Assembly: GCF_033958435.1 (NCBI RefSeq)
Contig: NC_134152.1
Location: 12,634,001 to 12,698,000, forward strand
DNA from: Carettochelys insculpta
Taxonomy: Eukaryota > Chordata > Testudines > Carettochelyidae
Length of the DNA stretch: 64,000 bases
Direction of reading: 5' to 3'
The first letter of the stretch is position 1. The number at the start of each line of letters is the position of its first letter. The translations under genes were made by a program, and so were the position numbers. The notes under the pieces were generated by a model. The model was given only the letters and a program-made list of their open reading frames with translations, had not been told where the DNA came from and did not search any database. Shown here one piece after another: positions 55,265 through 64,000 of this stretch.

Positions 55265-56688
55265 GGCTACGTCTACACGTGCAGCCAACATCGAAATAGT
55301 TTATTTCAATGTTGCGACATCGAAATAGTCTATTTCGATGAATAACGTCTACACGTCCTCCAGGGCCGGCAACGTCGATGTTCAACTTCGACGTTGCTCA
55401 GCCCAACATCGAAATAGGCGCAGCGAGGGAACGTCTACACGTCAAAGTAGCACACATCGAAATAGGGATGCCAGGCACAGCTGCAGACAGGGTCACAGGG
55501 CGGACTCAACAGCAAGCCGCTCCCTTAAAGGGCCCCTCCCAGACACAGTTGCACTAAACACCACAAGATACACAGAGCTGACAACTGGTTGCAGACCCTG
55601 TGCCTGCAGCATAGATCCCCAGCTGCCGCAGAAGCAGCCAGAAGCCCTGGGCTAAGGGCTGCTGCCCACGGTGACCATAGAGCCCCGCAGGGGCTGGAGA
55701 GAGAGCATCTCTCAACCCCCCAGCTGATGGCCGCCATGGAGGACCCAGCAATTTCGACGTTGCGGGACGCGGATCGTCTACACGGTCCCTACTTCGACGT
55801 TGAACGTCGAAGTAGGGCGCTATTCCTATCTCCTCGGCTGCGTCTACACGTGCACGCTACTTCGAAGTAGCGGCAGTAACTTCGAAATAGCGCCCGTCAC
55901 GTCTACACGTGTTGGGCGCTATTTCGAAGTTGACATCGACGTTAGGCGGCGAGACGTCGAAGTCGCTAACCCCATGAGCGGATGGGAATAGCGCCCTACT
56001 TCGACGTTCAACATCGAAGTAGGGACGTGTAGACGATCCGCGTCCCGCAACATCGAAATAGCGGGGTCCTCCATGGCGGCCATCAGCTGGGGGGTTGAGA
56101 GATACTCTCTCTCCAGCCCCTGCGGGGCTCTATGGTCACCGTGGGCAGCAGCCCTTAGCCCAGGGCTTCTGGCTGCTGCTGCTGCAGCTGGGGGTCCGTG
56201 CTGCATATACAGGGTCTGCAACTAGTTGTTGGCTCTGTGTATCTTGCACTGTTTAATGAAAGTGTGTCTGGGAGGGGCCCTTTAAGGGAGCGGCTTGCTG
56301 TTGAGTCCGCCCCATGACCCTGTCTGCAGCTGTGCCTGGCTCCCTTATTTCGATGTGTGCTACTTTGCCATGTAGACGTTCCCTCGTTGTGCCTATTTCG
56401 ATGTTGGGCTGAGCAACGTCGATGTTGAACATCGACGTTGCCAGCCCTGGAGGACGTGTAGACGTTATTCATCGAAATAGCCTATTTCGATGTCGCAACA
56501 TCGAAATAATCTATTTCGAAGTTGGGTGCACGTGTAGACGTAGCCCTCATGAGGTTAGCGACTTCGACGTCTCGCCGCCTAACGTCGAAGTTAACTTCGA
56601 AATAGCGCCCGACGCGTGTAGACGCGACGGGCGCTATTTCGAAGTTGGTGCCGCTACTTCGAAGTAGCGTGCACGTGTAGACGCAGCT
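55265..56688 (+). mobile_element. 711-bp Harbinger MITE (copy A), carrying copy B
   Basis: The left end is GGCTACGTCTACACGTGCAG and the inverted right end AGCTGCGTCTACACGTGCAC, with CTA at 55262-55264 and 56689-56691. The outer parts match the ends of Harb-1 to Harb-3 (CTTAAAGGGCCCCTCCCAGA on the left, AGCTGATGGCCGCCATGGAG on the right). The middle (about 55540-55690) is not from the transposase or Myb genes. Without copy B and one CTC it is 711 bp. Confidence 0.85.
55836..56545 (-). mobile_element. 711-bp Harbinger MITE (copy B), reversed inside copy A
   Basis: 710 bp flanked by CTC at 55833-55835 and 56546-56548. The left end on plus is GGCTGCGTCTACACGTGCAC (the element's 3' side) and the right end inverted is GGCTACGTCTACACGTGCAC. 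It is inserted into copy A at the homologous of CCTATCCCCTCATGAGG and opposite in orientation. Confidence 0.85.
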
Positions 56689-56691
56689 CTA

Positions 56692-56881
56692 TTGTGGTAA
56701 GATATTATACGTAACCAGTTTCTTAGTATACTAAACTTAGCTTACATGTTCTGTTTTATTTTTCTTAGTAACCTACATTGTTCCGCCGGATATTTTTCTT
56801 ATTAGCACTTAAATCCTAAATCTTTACCCTTAAAATACATTTTCTTTATTGATAAATCCAGTGTAACTCATAGAACTGCAG
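56692..56881. other. No feature recognised
   Basis: A short AT-rich gap between the MITE pair and Harb-7. Confidence 0.5.
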
Positions 56882-57050
56882 GGGTGAGTCTACACTACAC
56901 TTCGAAGTAGCCGGCACAAAGTCAAAATAGCACGCATCACATCTACATGCGCCGTGTGCTATTTCAACATTCAAATTGACGTTAGGCAGAAAGACGTCGA
57001 AATGGCTATTCCCATCCGAAGATGGGAATAGCGCCCTACTTTGATGTTCA

Positions 57051-57240
57051 ACCTGCCTCGCTGCCTGCCACCCCACCTGCCACACTGCCTGCTGCCCCAC
57101 CTGCCGTGCCGCCTGCCAGCCCCCCAGGACTGGAGCCCACTGGGGGTGAAGACCAGCTGGTGGAGGCATCCCAGCCATACTTGCCAGTCCTCCCAGCCGC
57201 AAGCCAGCCGCACAGGGGACCGCAAAAAGGGGTGGGGTTG
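57051..57240 (+). pseudogene. Myb gene 3' stub (Harb-7)
   Basis: Pro/Ala-rich text PAVPPASPPGLEPTGGEDQL, then SQPYLPVLPAASQPHRGP, equals the C-terminal tail of the Harb-1 and Harb-2 Myb protein (FWPYVPVHLAPSQPRPG). All upstream exons are missing through an internal deletion. Confidence 0.6.
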
Positions 57241-57455
57241 TATATAGTTGTCCCCCTTGTATATAGTTATCCTCCTTTGTATATTGGTTGTGGTTTTTGC
57301 TGTGCACATAAGACAGTTAGCAGTTTTCAAAAATCAGTTTTATTTTCCACAGAACTGGAGACGTGTGCTTGTTTGGGGCATGCGGGTATTGGGGCTGTGT
57401 GTGGGCAGTGTGGGTGGTGTGGAGGGGGGTCCTCTGGGGAAGGCCAGGGAGGTGC

Positions 57456-58420
57456 TCAGGGGGTCTTCCTGATCAAAATCCTTATCCTTATCCCCTCATG
57501 GTGGGCCTGGCAGCTGGGTGCGGTGGCCGGCTGGGGGAAGCCCGTGCCGGCGTTGACTGCCCACCCCTGGATGAAGGCCTCCCCCTTGCTCTCCACAATG
57601 TTGTGGAGCATGCATCACGCATCCACAACCTGGGGGATGTTCTGGAGGCCAACATCCAGGCAGGCAAGGAGGCACCGCCAGCGGCCCTTCAGTTGGCCAA
57701 AGGTCCTCTCCACCATCTGGTGGGCATGGTTCAGGCGGGCGTTGAACTGCTCCTGGCTGACATTGAGGCAGAGGGGCACAGTGGTGTCCCCCAGAAGGTC
57801 CCTGCCTCCAGCCAGCAGCACAGGCCCAAGTTCCTAAAAACACGGGCATTGTGTGTGCGGCCGGGCCAGCCCACGTACACGTCCTGGAAGTGGCCCGGCT
57901 GTCCACCATGGCCTGCAGTGGTAGCCCCTGCAGTTGATGTACCTTCCTCCGCTGTGGTCCAGGGCGCGGATGGGGATGTGGGTCCCATCCAGGGCCCTGA
58001 AGCAGTTCAGGAACCCCATGGCAGCAAATCCAGTGACGGCTGCATCCAGGTCCCCGAGTTGGACAACCCTCTAGAGCAGCAAGGCATTGAGTTCATGGAC
58101 CACCTGTGAGGAGGGAACGCAGGTGCCCATGAGGGTGTGCAGGGTGCCTCAGGGCCCTTCCTCCCAGGCCCCCCTCCTGGGCACCTCCACGGGTACCCCT
58201 CTCCCCAGCCCCTCCCCCCATCCCCCTTCCTCCCCAGCCCCATACCCAGCCCCACCCCCCAGTGGGTGCATGCCCAGGCCTCCTTACCTCCATGACGACG
58301 GCCCCGACCGTGGCCTTTCGCACTCCAAACTGGTGTCCCAAGGAGTGGTAGCTGTCTGAAGTGGCCAGCTTCCAGATGGCTACTGTGACCCTCCTCTCAA
58401 CAGGGAGGGCGCGCCACATA
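57456..58420 (-). pseudogene. Harb-7 transposase, C-terminal two thirds
   Basis: It resumes after the CR1 with MWRALPVERRVTVAIWKLAT and SYHSLGHQFGVRKATVGAVV. A GT-AG intron at 58104-58287 (184 bp, not a multiple of three) follows MEV. Then MGFLNCFRALDGTHIPIRAL, YINCRGYH, a frameshift, GRTHNARVFRNLGLCC (Asp to Asn), QEQFNARLNHAHQMVERTFG, and an ending to TGA near 57456. At least two frameshifts and the lost second Asp make it inactive. Confidence 0.8.
58104..58287 (-). other. Intron of Harb-7 transposase
   Basis: On minus the donor is GAG/GTAAGGAGG and the acceptor CCTCACAG/GTGG. It is 184 bp, so it must be removed to keep the frame. This supports a real intron at this site in the family. Confidence 0.75.
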
Positions 58421-58504
58421 GAATCATAGAACACTAGGACCGGAAGGGGCCTCGAGAGGCCATTGAGTCCAGTCCCCTGCCCCAACGGCAGGACCAACCA
58501 CTAT

Positions 58505-61500
58505 CTACACCATCTCTGATAGACATCTATCTAATCTGTTCTTAAATATCTCCAGCAAGGTAGATTCCACAACCTCCCTTGGCAACTTATTCCAGTACTT
58601 GACAACCCTGACAGTTAGGAACTTTTTCCTAATGTCCAGCCTAAACTTCCCTTGCTGCAGCTTAAGTCCATTGCCTCTTGTTCTCTCCTCAGAGGCCAAG
58701 AAGAACAAGTTTTCTCCCTCCTCCTTATGACGCCCTTTAAGATATCTGAAAACCGCTATCATGTCCCCCCTCAATCTTCTCTTTTCCAAGCTAAACAAGC
58801 CCAATTCTTTCAGCCTTTCTTCATAAGTCATGTTCTCCAGACCTATTATCATTCTAGTTGCTCTTCTCTGGACCTTCTCTAATTTCTCCACATCTTTCTT
58901 GAATTCGGGTGCCCAGAACTGGACACAATATTCCAGCTGAGGCCTAACCAGTGCAGAGTAGAGCGGAAGAATGATTTCTCGTGTCTTGTTCACAACACAC
59001 CTGCTAATGCATCCCAGAATCATGTTTGCTTTTTTTGCAACAGCATCACACTGTTGACTCATATTTAACTTGTGATCTACTAGAACCCCTAGATCCCTTT
59101 CTGCTGTACTCCTTCCTAGACAGTCTTTTCCCATTCTGTAGTGTGAAACAGATTATTCCTTCCTAAGTGCAGCACCTTACATTTATCTTTATTAAACTTC
59201 ATCCTGTTTACTTCAGCCCATTTCTCCAATTTATCTAGATCATTCTGAATTATGACCCTATCCTCCAAGGTAGTTGCAACCCCTCCCAGCTTGGTATCAT
59301 CTGCAAACTTAATAAGCATACTTTCTATGCCAATATCCAAATCATTAATGAACAGAACTGGTCCCAAAACAGACCCCTGCGGAACCCCACTTATGCTTTT
59401 CCAGCAGGATTGAGCACCATTAACAACTACTCTCTGGGTACGATTAGCCAGCCAGTTATGCACCCACCTTATTGCAGCCCCATTTAAGTTGGACTTGCCT
59501 AGTTTGTCGATAAGAATATTATGCGAGACCGTATCAAATGCTTTACTAAAGTCTAGGTATACCACATCCACTGCTGCTCCCTTATCTACGAGTCTCGTTA
59601 TCGTGTCAAAAAAAAGCTATCAGGTTGGTTTGACATGATTTGTTTTTTACAAAACCATGCTGGCTGTTCCCTATCACTTTAGTACCTTCCAAGTGCTTGC
59701 AGATGACTTCCTTAACTACCTGCTCCATTACCTTTCCTGGCACAGAAGTTAAGCTGACTGGCCTGTAATTTTCTGGGTTGTTCTTGTTCCCCTTTTTGTA
59801 GATTGGCACTATATTTGCCCTCTTCCAGTCTTCTGGAATCTCTCCTGTCTCCCATGACTTTCCAAAAATGAGAGCTAATGGCTCAGCTACCTCTTCTATC
59901 AGCTCCTTGAGGATTCTAGGATGCATTTCATCAGGCCCTGGTGACTTGCAGACATCTAATTTTTCCAAATGGTTTTTAACTTGTTCTTTTTTTTATTTCA
60001 AAAACTAACTCTACCCCTTTTCCACCAGCAATCACTATGTCAGGCATTCCTTCAGACTTCTCTGTGAAGACTGAAACAAAGAAGTCATTAAGCATCTCTG
60101 CCATTTCCACGTTCCCCGTTACTGTTTCTCCCTCCTCACTGAGCAATGGCCCTACCCTGTCCTTGGTCTTCCTCTTGTTTCTAATATATTTGTAAAAGGC
60201 CTTCTTGTTACCCTTTATGCCTGTAGCTAGTTGGATCTCATTTTGTGCCTTAGCCTTTCTAATTTTACTCCTGCATTCCTGTGTTATTTGCCTATGTTCA
60301 TTCTTTGTAATTTGTCCTAGTTTCCTTTTTTTATAGGATTCCTTTTTTAGTTTGAGATCATGCAGGATCTCCTTGTTAAGCCAAGGCGGTCTTTGCCCAT
60401 ATTTACGATCTTTCCTACATAAGGGAATAGCTTGTTTTTGGGCCCTTAATAATGTCTCTTTGAAAAACTGCCAACTCTCCTCAGTTGTTTTTCCCCTCAG
60501 TTTTTCTTCCCATGGGATCTTACCTACCAGCTCTCTGAGTTTACCAAAATCTGCCTTCATCTCTATTTTGCTGTTTTCCCTCCTACCAGTCCTTAGAATT
60601 GTGAATTCTATGATTCCATGATCACTTTCACCCAAGCAGCCTCCCACTTTCAAATTCTCGACCAAGTCCTCCTTAGCTGTTAAAATCAAATCCAGAATAG
60701 TTTCTCCCCTGGTGGCTTTTTCAACTTTTTGGAATAAAACATTGTCTCCAATGCAGTCTAAGAATTTATTGGACAGTCTGTGTCCCGCTGTATTAGTGTC
60801 CCAGCATATATCTAGATAGTTAAAGTCCCCCATCACCACCAAATCAGGGGCTCTGGATGATTTTGTTAGTTATTTAAAAAAAGCAGCATCCACCTCTTCC
60901 ACCTGGTTAGGTGGCCTGTAGTAGACTCCTAACAGGACATCACCCTAGTTTATTACCCCTGTTAAACTAACCCACGGACTCTCAACACGTCCATCTCCTA
61001 TGTCCATCTCCACCTCAGTCCAAGTGTGTACATTTTTTATATATAAGGCAACACCTCCCCCCTTTTCTCCCTGTCTATAGCCGTGTCTACACGTGCACGC
61101 TACTTCAAAGTAGCGGCACTAACTTCGAAATAGCTCCCGTCACGGCTACACGCGTCGGGAGCTATTTCGAAGTTAACTTCGACATTAGGCGGCGAGACGT
61201 CAAAGCCGCTAACCCTATGAGGGGATAGGAATAGCGCCCTACTTCGACGTTCAACGTCGAAGTAGGGACCATGTAGTCGTTGCGCATCCCGCAACTTCGA
61301 AATAGCGGGGTCCGCGATGGCGGCCATCAGCTGAGGGGTTGAGAGACACTCTCTCTCGAGCCCCTGCGGGGCTCTATGGTCACCGTGGGCAGCAGCCCTT
61401 AACCCAGGGCTTCTGGCTGCTGCTGCGGCAGCTGGGGATCCATTCTGCAGGCACAGGGTCTGCAACCAGTTGTCGGCTCTGTGGATCTTGTGTTGTTTAG

Positions 61501-62105
61501 CGCAACTGTGTCTGGGAGGGGCCCTTTAAGGGAGCGGCTTGCTGTTGAGTCCGCACTGTGACCCTGTCTGCAGCTGTGCCTGGCACCCTTATTTCGATGT
61601 GTGCTACTTTGGCGTGTAGACATTCCCTTGCAGCACCTATTTCGATGTGGTGCTGCGCAACATCGAAGTTGAACGTCGACGTTGCCAGCCCTGGAGGACG
61701 TGTAGACGTTATTCATCGAAATAGCCTATTTCGATGTCGCTACATCGAAATAAGCTACTTCGATGTAGGCTTCACGTGTAGACATAGCCTATCTTTCCTA
61801 ACCAGGCTGTAGCCTTCAATACCAACATTCCAATCATGTGTATTATCCCACCAAGTTTCTGTGATGCCAATGATATCATAGTTGTATTTTTTTATTAGCA
61901 CTTCCAGTTCTTCCTGCTTATTACCCATACTTCTTGCATTGGTATATAGGCATCTTAGATATTGATTTGAACTTTCCCCCCAGTTTTTTCCTGGCCCCCT
62001 TTTTACTCTGACATTGTTGCCCATGCTCCCTCCTACTTCCGACCCATCTCCCAGGTTTCCATGTTCTCCACTTACCTGCGGGCTTTGCTCCCCTGTCCCC
62101 GGCAA
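58505..62105 (-). pseudogene. CR1 ORF2: endonuclease and reverse transcriptase, several breaks
   Basis: ORF2 starts at ATG 62105, three bases after the ORF1 stop. The endonuclease begins LRCLYTNARSMGNKQEELEVL and DIIGITETWWD, is split by the MITE, and ends [14 protein letters not shown] near 60840. The linker includes [90 protein letters not shown] (catalytic Asp pair kept), then [13 protein letters not shown] and VVKYWNKLPREVVES. Frame breaks lie near 60900, in an 8-T run at 59988-59995, in an 8-A run at about 59608-59616, and near 59130. It is inactive but fairly young. Confidence 0.86.
61079..61789 (-). mobile_element. 711-bp Harbinger MITE inside CR1
   Basis: The left end is AGCCGTGTCTACACGTGCAC and the inverted right end GGCTATGTCTACACGTGAAG. 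TAT is repeated at 61076-61078 and 61790-61792 (CTAT is also possible). It cuts the CR1 endonuclease between LVRKDR and the following GGGV-type block. The sequence is the same family as copies A and B at 55265-56688, in the orientation of B. Confidence 0.86.
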
Positions 62106-62107
62106 AC

Positions 62108-63190
62108 CTAGTTTAAAGCCCTCCTCACCAGGTTAGCAAGTCTGTGTCCGAATATGGTCTTTCCCCTCCTCGAAAGGTGAACGCCATCTCTGCCTAGCAG
62201 TCCCTCCTGAAATAGCATCCCATGGTCGAAGAAACCGAAGGCTTCCTGGCAACACCATCCACGCAGCCAGGCATTCACCTCTAGGATGCACCTGTCTCTG
62301 CCTGGGCCCCTACCCGCAACAGGAAGGATTGAAGAGAATACCACCTGCGCCCCAAACCCCTTCACCCGTGCCCCCAGAGCCCTGTAGTCACTCTTGACCT
62401 GCTCAGCATTACACCTCACAGTATCATTAGTGCCCACATGGATGAGAAGCATGGGATAGTAGTCTGAGGGCCAGACAATCCTCGACAATGCCTCTGTAAC
62501 ATCTCGGATACGGGCCCCAGGCAGGCAGCATACCTCCCGAGACGAAATGTCAGGGTGACAGATGGGTGCCTCCGTCCCCCTCAAAAGAGTGTCTCCGACC
62601 ACCCCTACTCTGCGTTTCCTTCTTGCAGTGGTGGTAGGAGACTTCTCAGCCTCGGGGGTATGAGGCTTCTCCTCTTCTGTACTGGGCGACTCATCTCCTG
62701 TAGCAAGTACAGCATAACGGTTTTCCAGTACCACAGTGGGAGGGTTCTGTGCAGGGGTGGAATACTGCCTGCTGCCAGAAGTAACCAGCTGCCAGTGCCC
62801 ACCCTGGTCTACCTCTTTCTCCACCAGTGGTTTATCAGCCTTCCTGTACACTGGGACAGTCACCTCAGCAGACTCCAGATGAATATTATCTAGGAACTGC
62901 TCATGGATTCGGACACTCCTCAACATGGACACCTCCTCCTGTAACTCTCCCACCTGCTGCCTGAGACATTCCACCAGCAGGCACCTATCACACTGAACGG
63001 TCCCCACAGCCTGGATATCAGTAACTGGGACTTGCAAGGCACAGTCCTTGCAAGGCCACACCAGGGTCTGGGTAGAGGCATCCATGGTCAGGCAGTCTGT
63101 CTGGCTGTAGCCACAGGTGGAGGAGACAGCAGTAGTGGTGGCACAGGTGTTGCAGGTCTTCCTGACCATCGTAGGCCTCCCTTCTGTCAA
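62108..63190 (-). CDS. CR1 ORF1 protein, open, 360 residues
   Basis: ORF1 binds CR1 RNA and helps form the retrotransposition complex. Here the N-terminus has Cys pairs (CNTC, CKDC, CDRC within residues 13-70), then a coiled-coil-like LRQQVGELQEEVSMLRS at about 75-92. An SGNH esterase domain follows: block I VVGDTLLRGTE near 200 (Thr where the nucleophile Ser is usual), HVGTND near 250, QVVFSSILPVAGRG, and DGVHLSRRG near 337. The frame is intact from ATG to stop and the ORF2 start follows after three bases. Whether the Thr is tolerated is unknown. Confidence 0.83.
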   Translation of the reverse strand: MTEGRPTMVRKTCNTCATTTAVSSTCGYSQTDCLTMDASTQTLVWPCKDCALQVPVTDIQAVGTVQCDRCLLVECLRQQVGELQEEVSMLRSVRIHEQFLDNIHLESAEVTVPVYRKADKPLVEKEVDQGGHWQLVTSGSRQYSTPAQNPPTVVLENRYAVLATGDESPSTEEEKPHTPEAEKSPTTTARRKRRVGVVGDTLLRGTEAPICHPDISSREVCCLPGARIRDVTEALSRIVWPSDYYPMLLIHVGTNDTVRCNAEQVKSDYRALGARVKGFGAQVVFSSILPVAGRGPGRDRCILEVNAWLRGWCCQEAFGFFDHGMLFQEGLLGRDGVHLSRRGKTIFGHRLANLVRRALN

Positions 63191-63210
63191 ACTCCCTCTG
63201 TCAAACTCCC

Positions 63211-63550
63211 TCTTAATACTCCCCTGTCTGCGGCTCCCTGTCTGCTTCGCTCCCCTGGTCGCTCCTGCCTCTGGCTTTTAAGCCTGCTGGCCTCTGTCAG
63301 GCCCTCCCCCTATGAGTCACACAGGGGAAGGCTGATCAAGGAAGCAGAAGGTCAGGCAGGCAGTCCCAACTGAAACTGAAACTCCCTCTACCTGGAATCA
63401 AAATGGCAGTTCAATTGCCAGCAGTTAAAGCACACGCTCACTCACCCAGAGATCAGCACTCTCACCTGGCAGCTTCTTCAGCGGCGGGTTCACTTGCTCT
63501 CCTCCCTCTTAAAACTCCCCTGTCTGCAGCTCCCTGTCCGCTTCGCTCCG
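63211..63550 (-). promoter_or_regulatory. CR1 5' region with repeated block
   Basis: CCCCTGTCTGC(A/G)GCTCCCTGTC followed by CGCTTCGCTCC occurs at about 63219 and again at about 63508, some 290 bp apart. This fits a tandemly repeated 5' untranslated region, which acts as an internal promoter in LINEs. The repeat is partial at its outer end. Confidence 0.5.
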
Positions 63551-63895
63551 GGTGTCCTGGTGCCTCAGTGCAGGGCTGAGCCACGGGCAGAGCTCCAGGA
63601 AGGTCTGCCGGTGCATGCAGAAGTTCTGCAGCCACTGGTCATCATCCCACCCCCGCATGACCAGCTGTTCCCACCACTCAGGGCTGGTGGAGCAGCTCCA
63701 CAAGTGGGGGAGCACCCAGCGGGGGAGGAAGAGGGGAGCCCAGTGGTCAAGGGCATCCCCGTCTGCCCCCGGGGAGGGCTCCTCTGGCAGGAACCACTGG
63801 GTGGTCTCCCATGCAGCACCTAGCAGGGCACTTGCCCCTTGGATGACTACCTGGAGGGCCTCCTCTTCCTGCTGCTGCTGCTGCTGGGGGTCCAT
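63551..63895 (-). pseudogene. Harb-7 transposase N-terminus
   Basis: The ATG at 63895 is followed by DP, six Gln and EEE, then LWSCSTSPEWWEQLVMRGWD, DDQWLQNFCMHRQTFLELCP and LSPALRHQDT, where the CR1 starts. This matches LWSYPTSTDWWERLVLGEWD of Harb-2. Intact as far as the insertion. Confidence 0.8.
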
Positions 63896-64000
63896 AGCTG
63901 CTGTGAGTCGGTCTGCGAGAGTGCGGATAGTACTCTGCAGACCTCGTGCTGTGCAGGCCGGGTGTGTCTGGGAGGGGTCCTTTAAAGGAGTGGCTCGCTG
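63896..64000 (-). other. Harb-7 leader, cut by window end
   Basis: The sequence AGGGGTCCTTTAAAGGAGTG near 63975 corresponds to the CCTTAAAGGG block upstream of the transposase ATG in Harb-1 to Harb-3. The terminal repeat would lie beyond 64000. Confidence 0.6.

Larger units (their letters stand above)
58421..63550 (-). mobile_element. Near full-length CR1 LINE, minus strand, split by MITE
   Basis: The 3' end on plus is AGAATCATAGAACACTAGG. Reading leftward from 63550: a 5' region with a repeated block, ORF1 (63190-62108, open), ORF2 endonuclease from ATG 62105, the 711-bp MITE (61079-61789), and ORF2 RT down to 58505. Without the MITE it is about 4.4 kb, typical for a full CR1. It interrupts the Harb-7 transposase after LRHQDT. 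No clean target duplication was seen. Confidence 0.88.
56882..64000 (-). mobile_element. Harb-7: Harbinger copy split by CR1, cut by window end
   Basis: The left end (56882-57050) has GGTGAGTCTACACTACACTT, CATCTACATGCGCC and TCCCATCCGAAGATGGGAA. It joins directly to the very end of a Myb gene on plus (about 57051-57240), so the rest of the Myb gene is deleted. The transposase lies on minus: 5' part 63895-63551, then CR1 58421-63550, then 58420-57456. The right terminus is beyond 64000. It is more diverged than Harb-1 to Harb-3. Confidence 0.78.

Noticed and set aside
57022..57837. A 271-codon plus-strand frame starting in the Harb-7 end
   Set aside because: Only its first 70 codons or so correspond to the Myb tail. 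The rest is antisense to the transposase.

Overview
The window reads as repeat-dense intergenic DNA from a sauropsid, most likely a turtle. The organism call is inference. It rests on CR1 LINEs with typical amniote CR1 tails, PIF/Harbinger transposons and MITEs whose ends carry a GTCTACAC core, and Penelope-like (PLE) fragments. No host protein-coding gene, tRNA, rRNA or CRISPR array could be supported. Every recognisable coding sequence belongs to a mobile element.

The dominant occupant is a PIF/Harbinger family with two convergent genes: a DDE transposase with one intron and a Myb/SANT-like DNA-binding protein with one intron. In known Harbinger systems the Myb-like partner helps bring the transposase to the nucleus and to the transposon ends. 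Copies seen: a Myb-side fragment at 1-971 (Harb-0); three near full-length elements bounded by 3-bp repeats at 2563-6708 (Harb-1), 14867-19507 (Harb-2) and 49657-54593 (Harb-3); and decayed copies at about 22942-26070 (Harb-4), 26357-37530 (Harb-5), 40830-42939 (Harb-6) and 56882 to beyond 64000 (Harb-7). Harb-3 has a transposase broken only by one base in a C run. Harb-2 has a transposase shortened by 19 codons and an open Myb exon 1.

Nesting is the main theme. Harb-5 is split by a CR1 (28764-36231, 6-bp repeats), which is split by an RTE-like LINE (30474-33820, 11-bp repeats). Harb-7 is split by a near full-length CR1 (58421-63550), which is split by a 711-bp Harbinger MITE (61079-61789). 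A second and third copy of that MITE lie at 55265-56688, one inside the other in opposite orientation, making a long inverted repeat. Harb-2 and Harb-3 share an LTR-like insertion at the same point of the Myb intron, absent from Harb-1. Harb-3 carries a second LTR copy, reversed, in its Myb exon. A PLE pair arranged tail-out (21832-22770) sits in a MITE with 13-bp repeats.

Other content: 5'-truncated CR1 copies (10186-11642, 13166-14302, 38598-39605), a second PLE 3' end (about 19570-20266), several fold-back MITEs, a degraded tandem array with a period near 240 bp (8935-9790) and a degenerate CCCTA-rich array (9840-10185). The remaining stretches are AT-rich and featureless to me.
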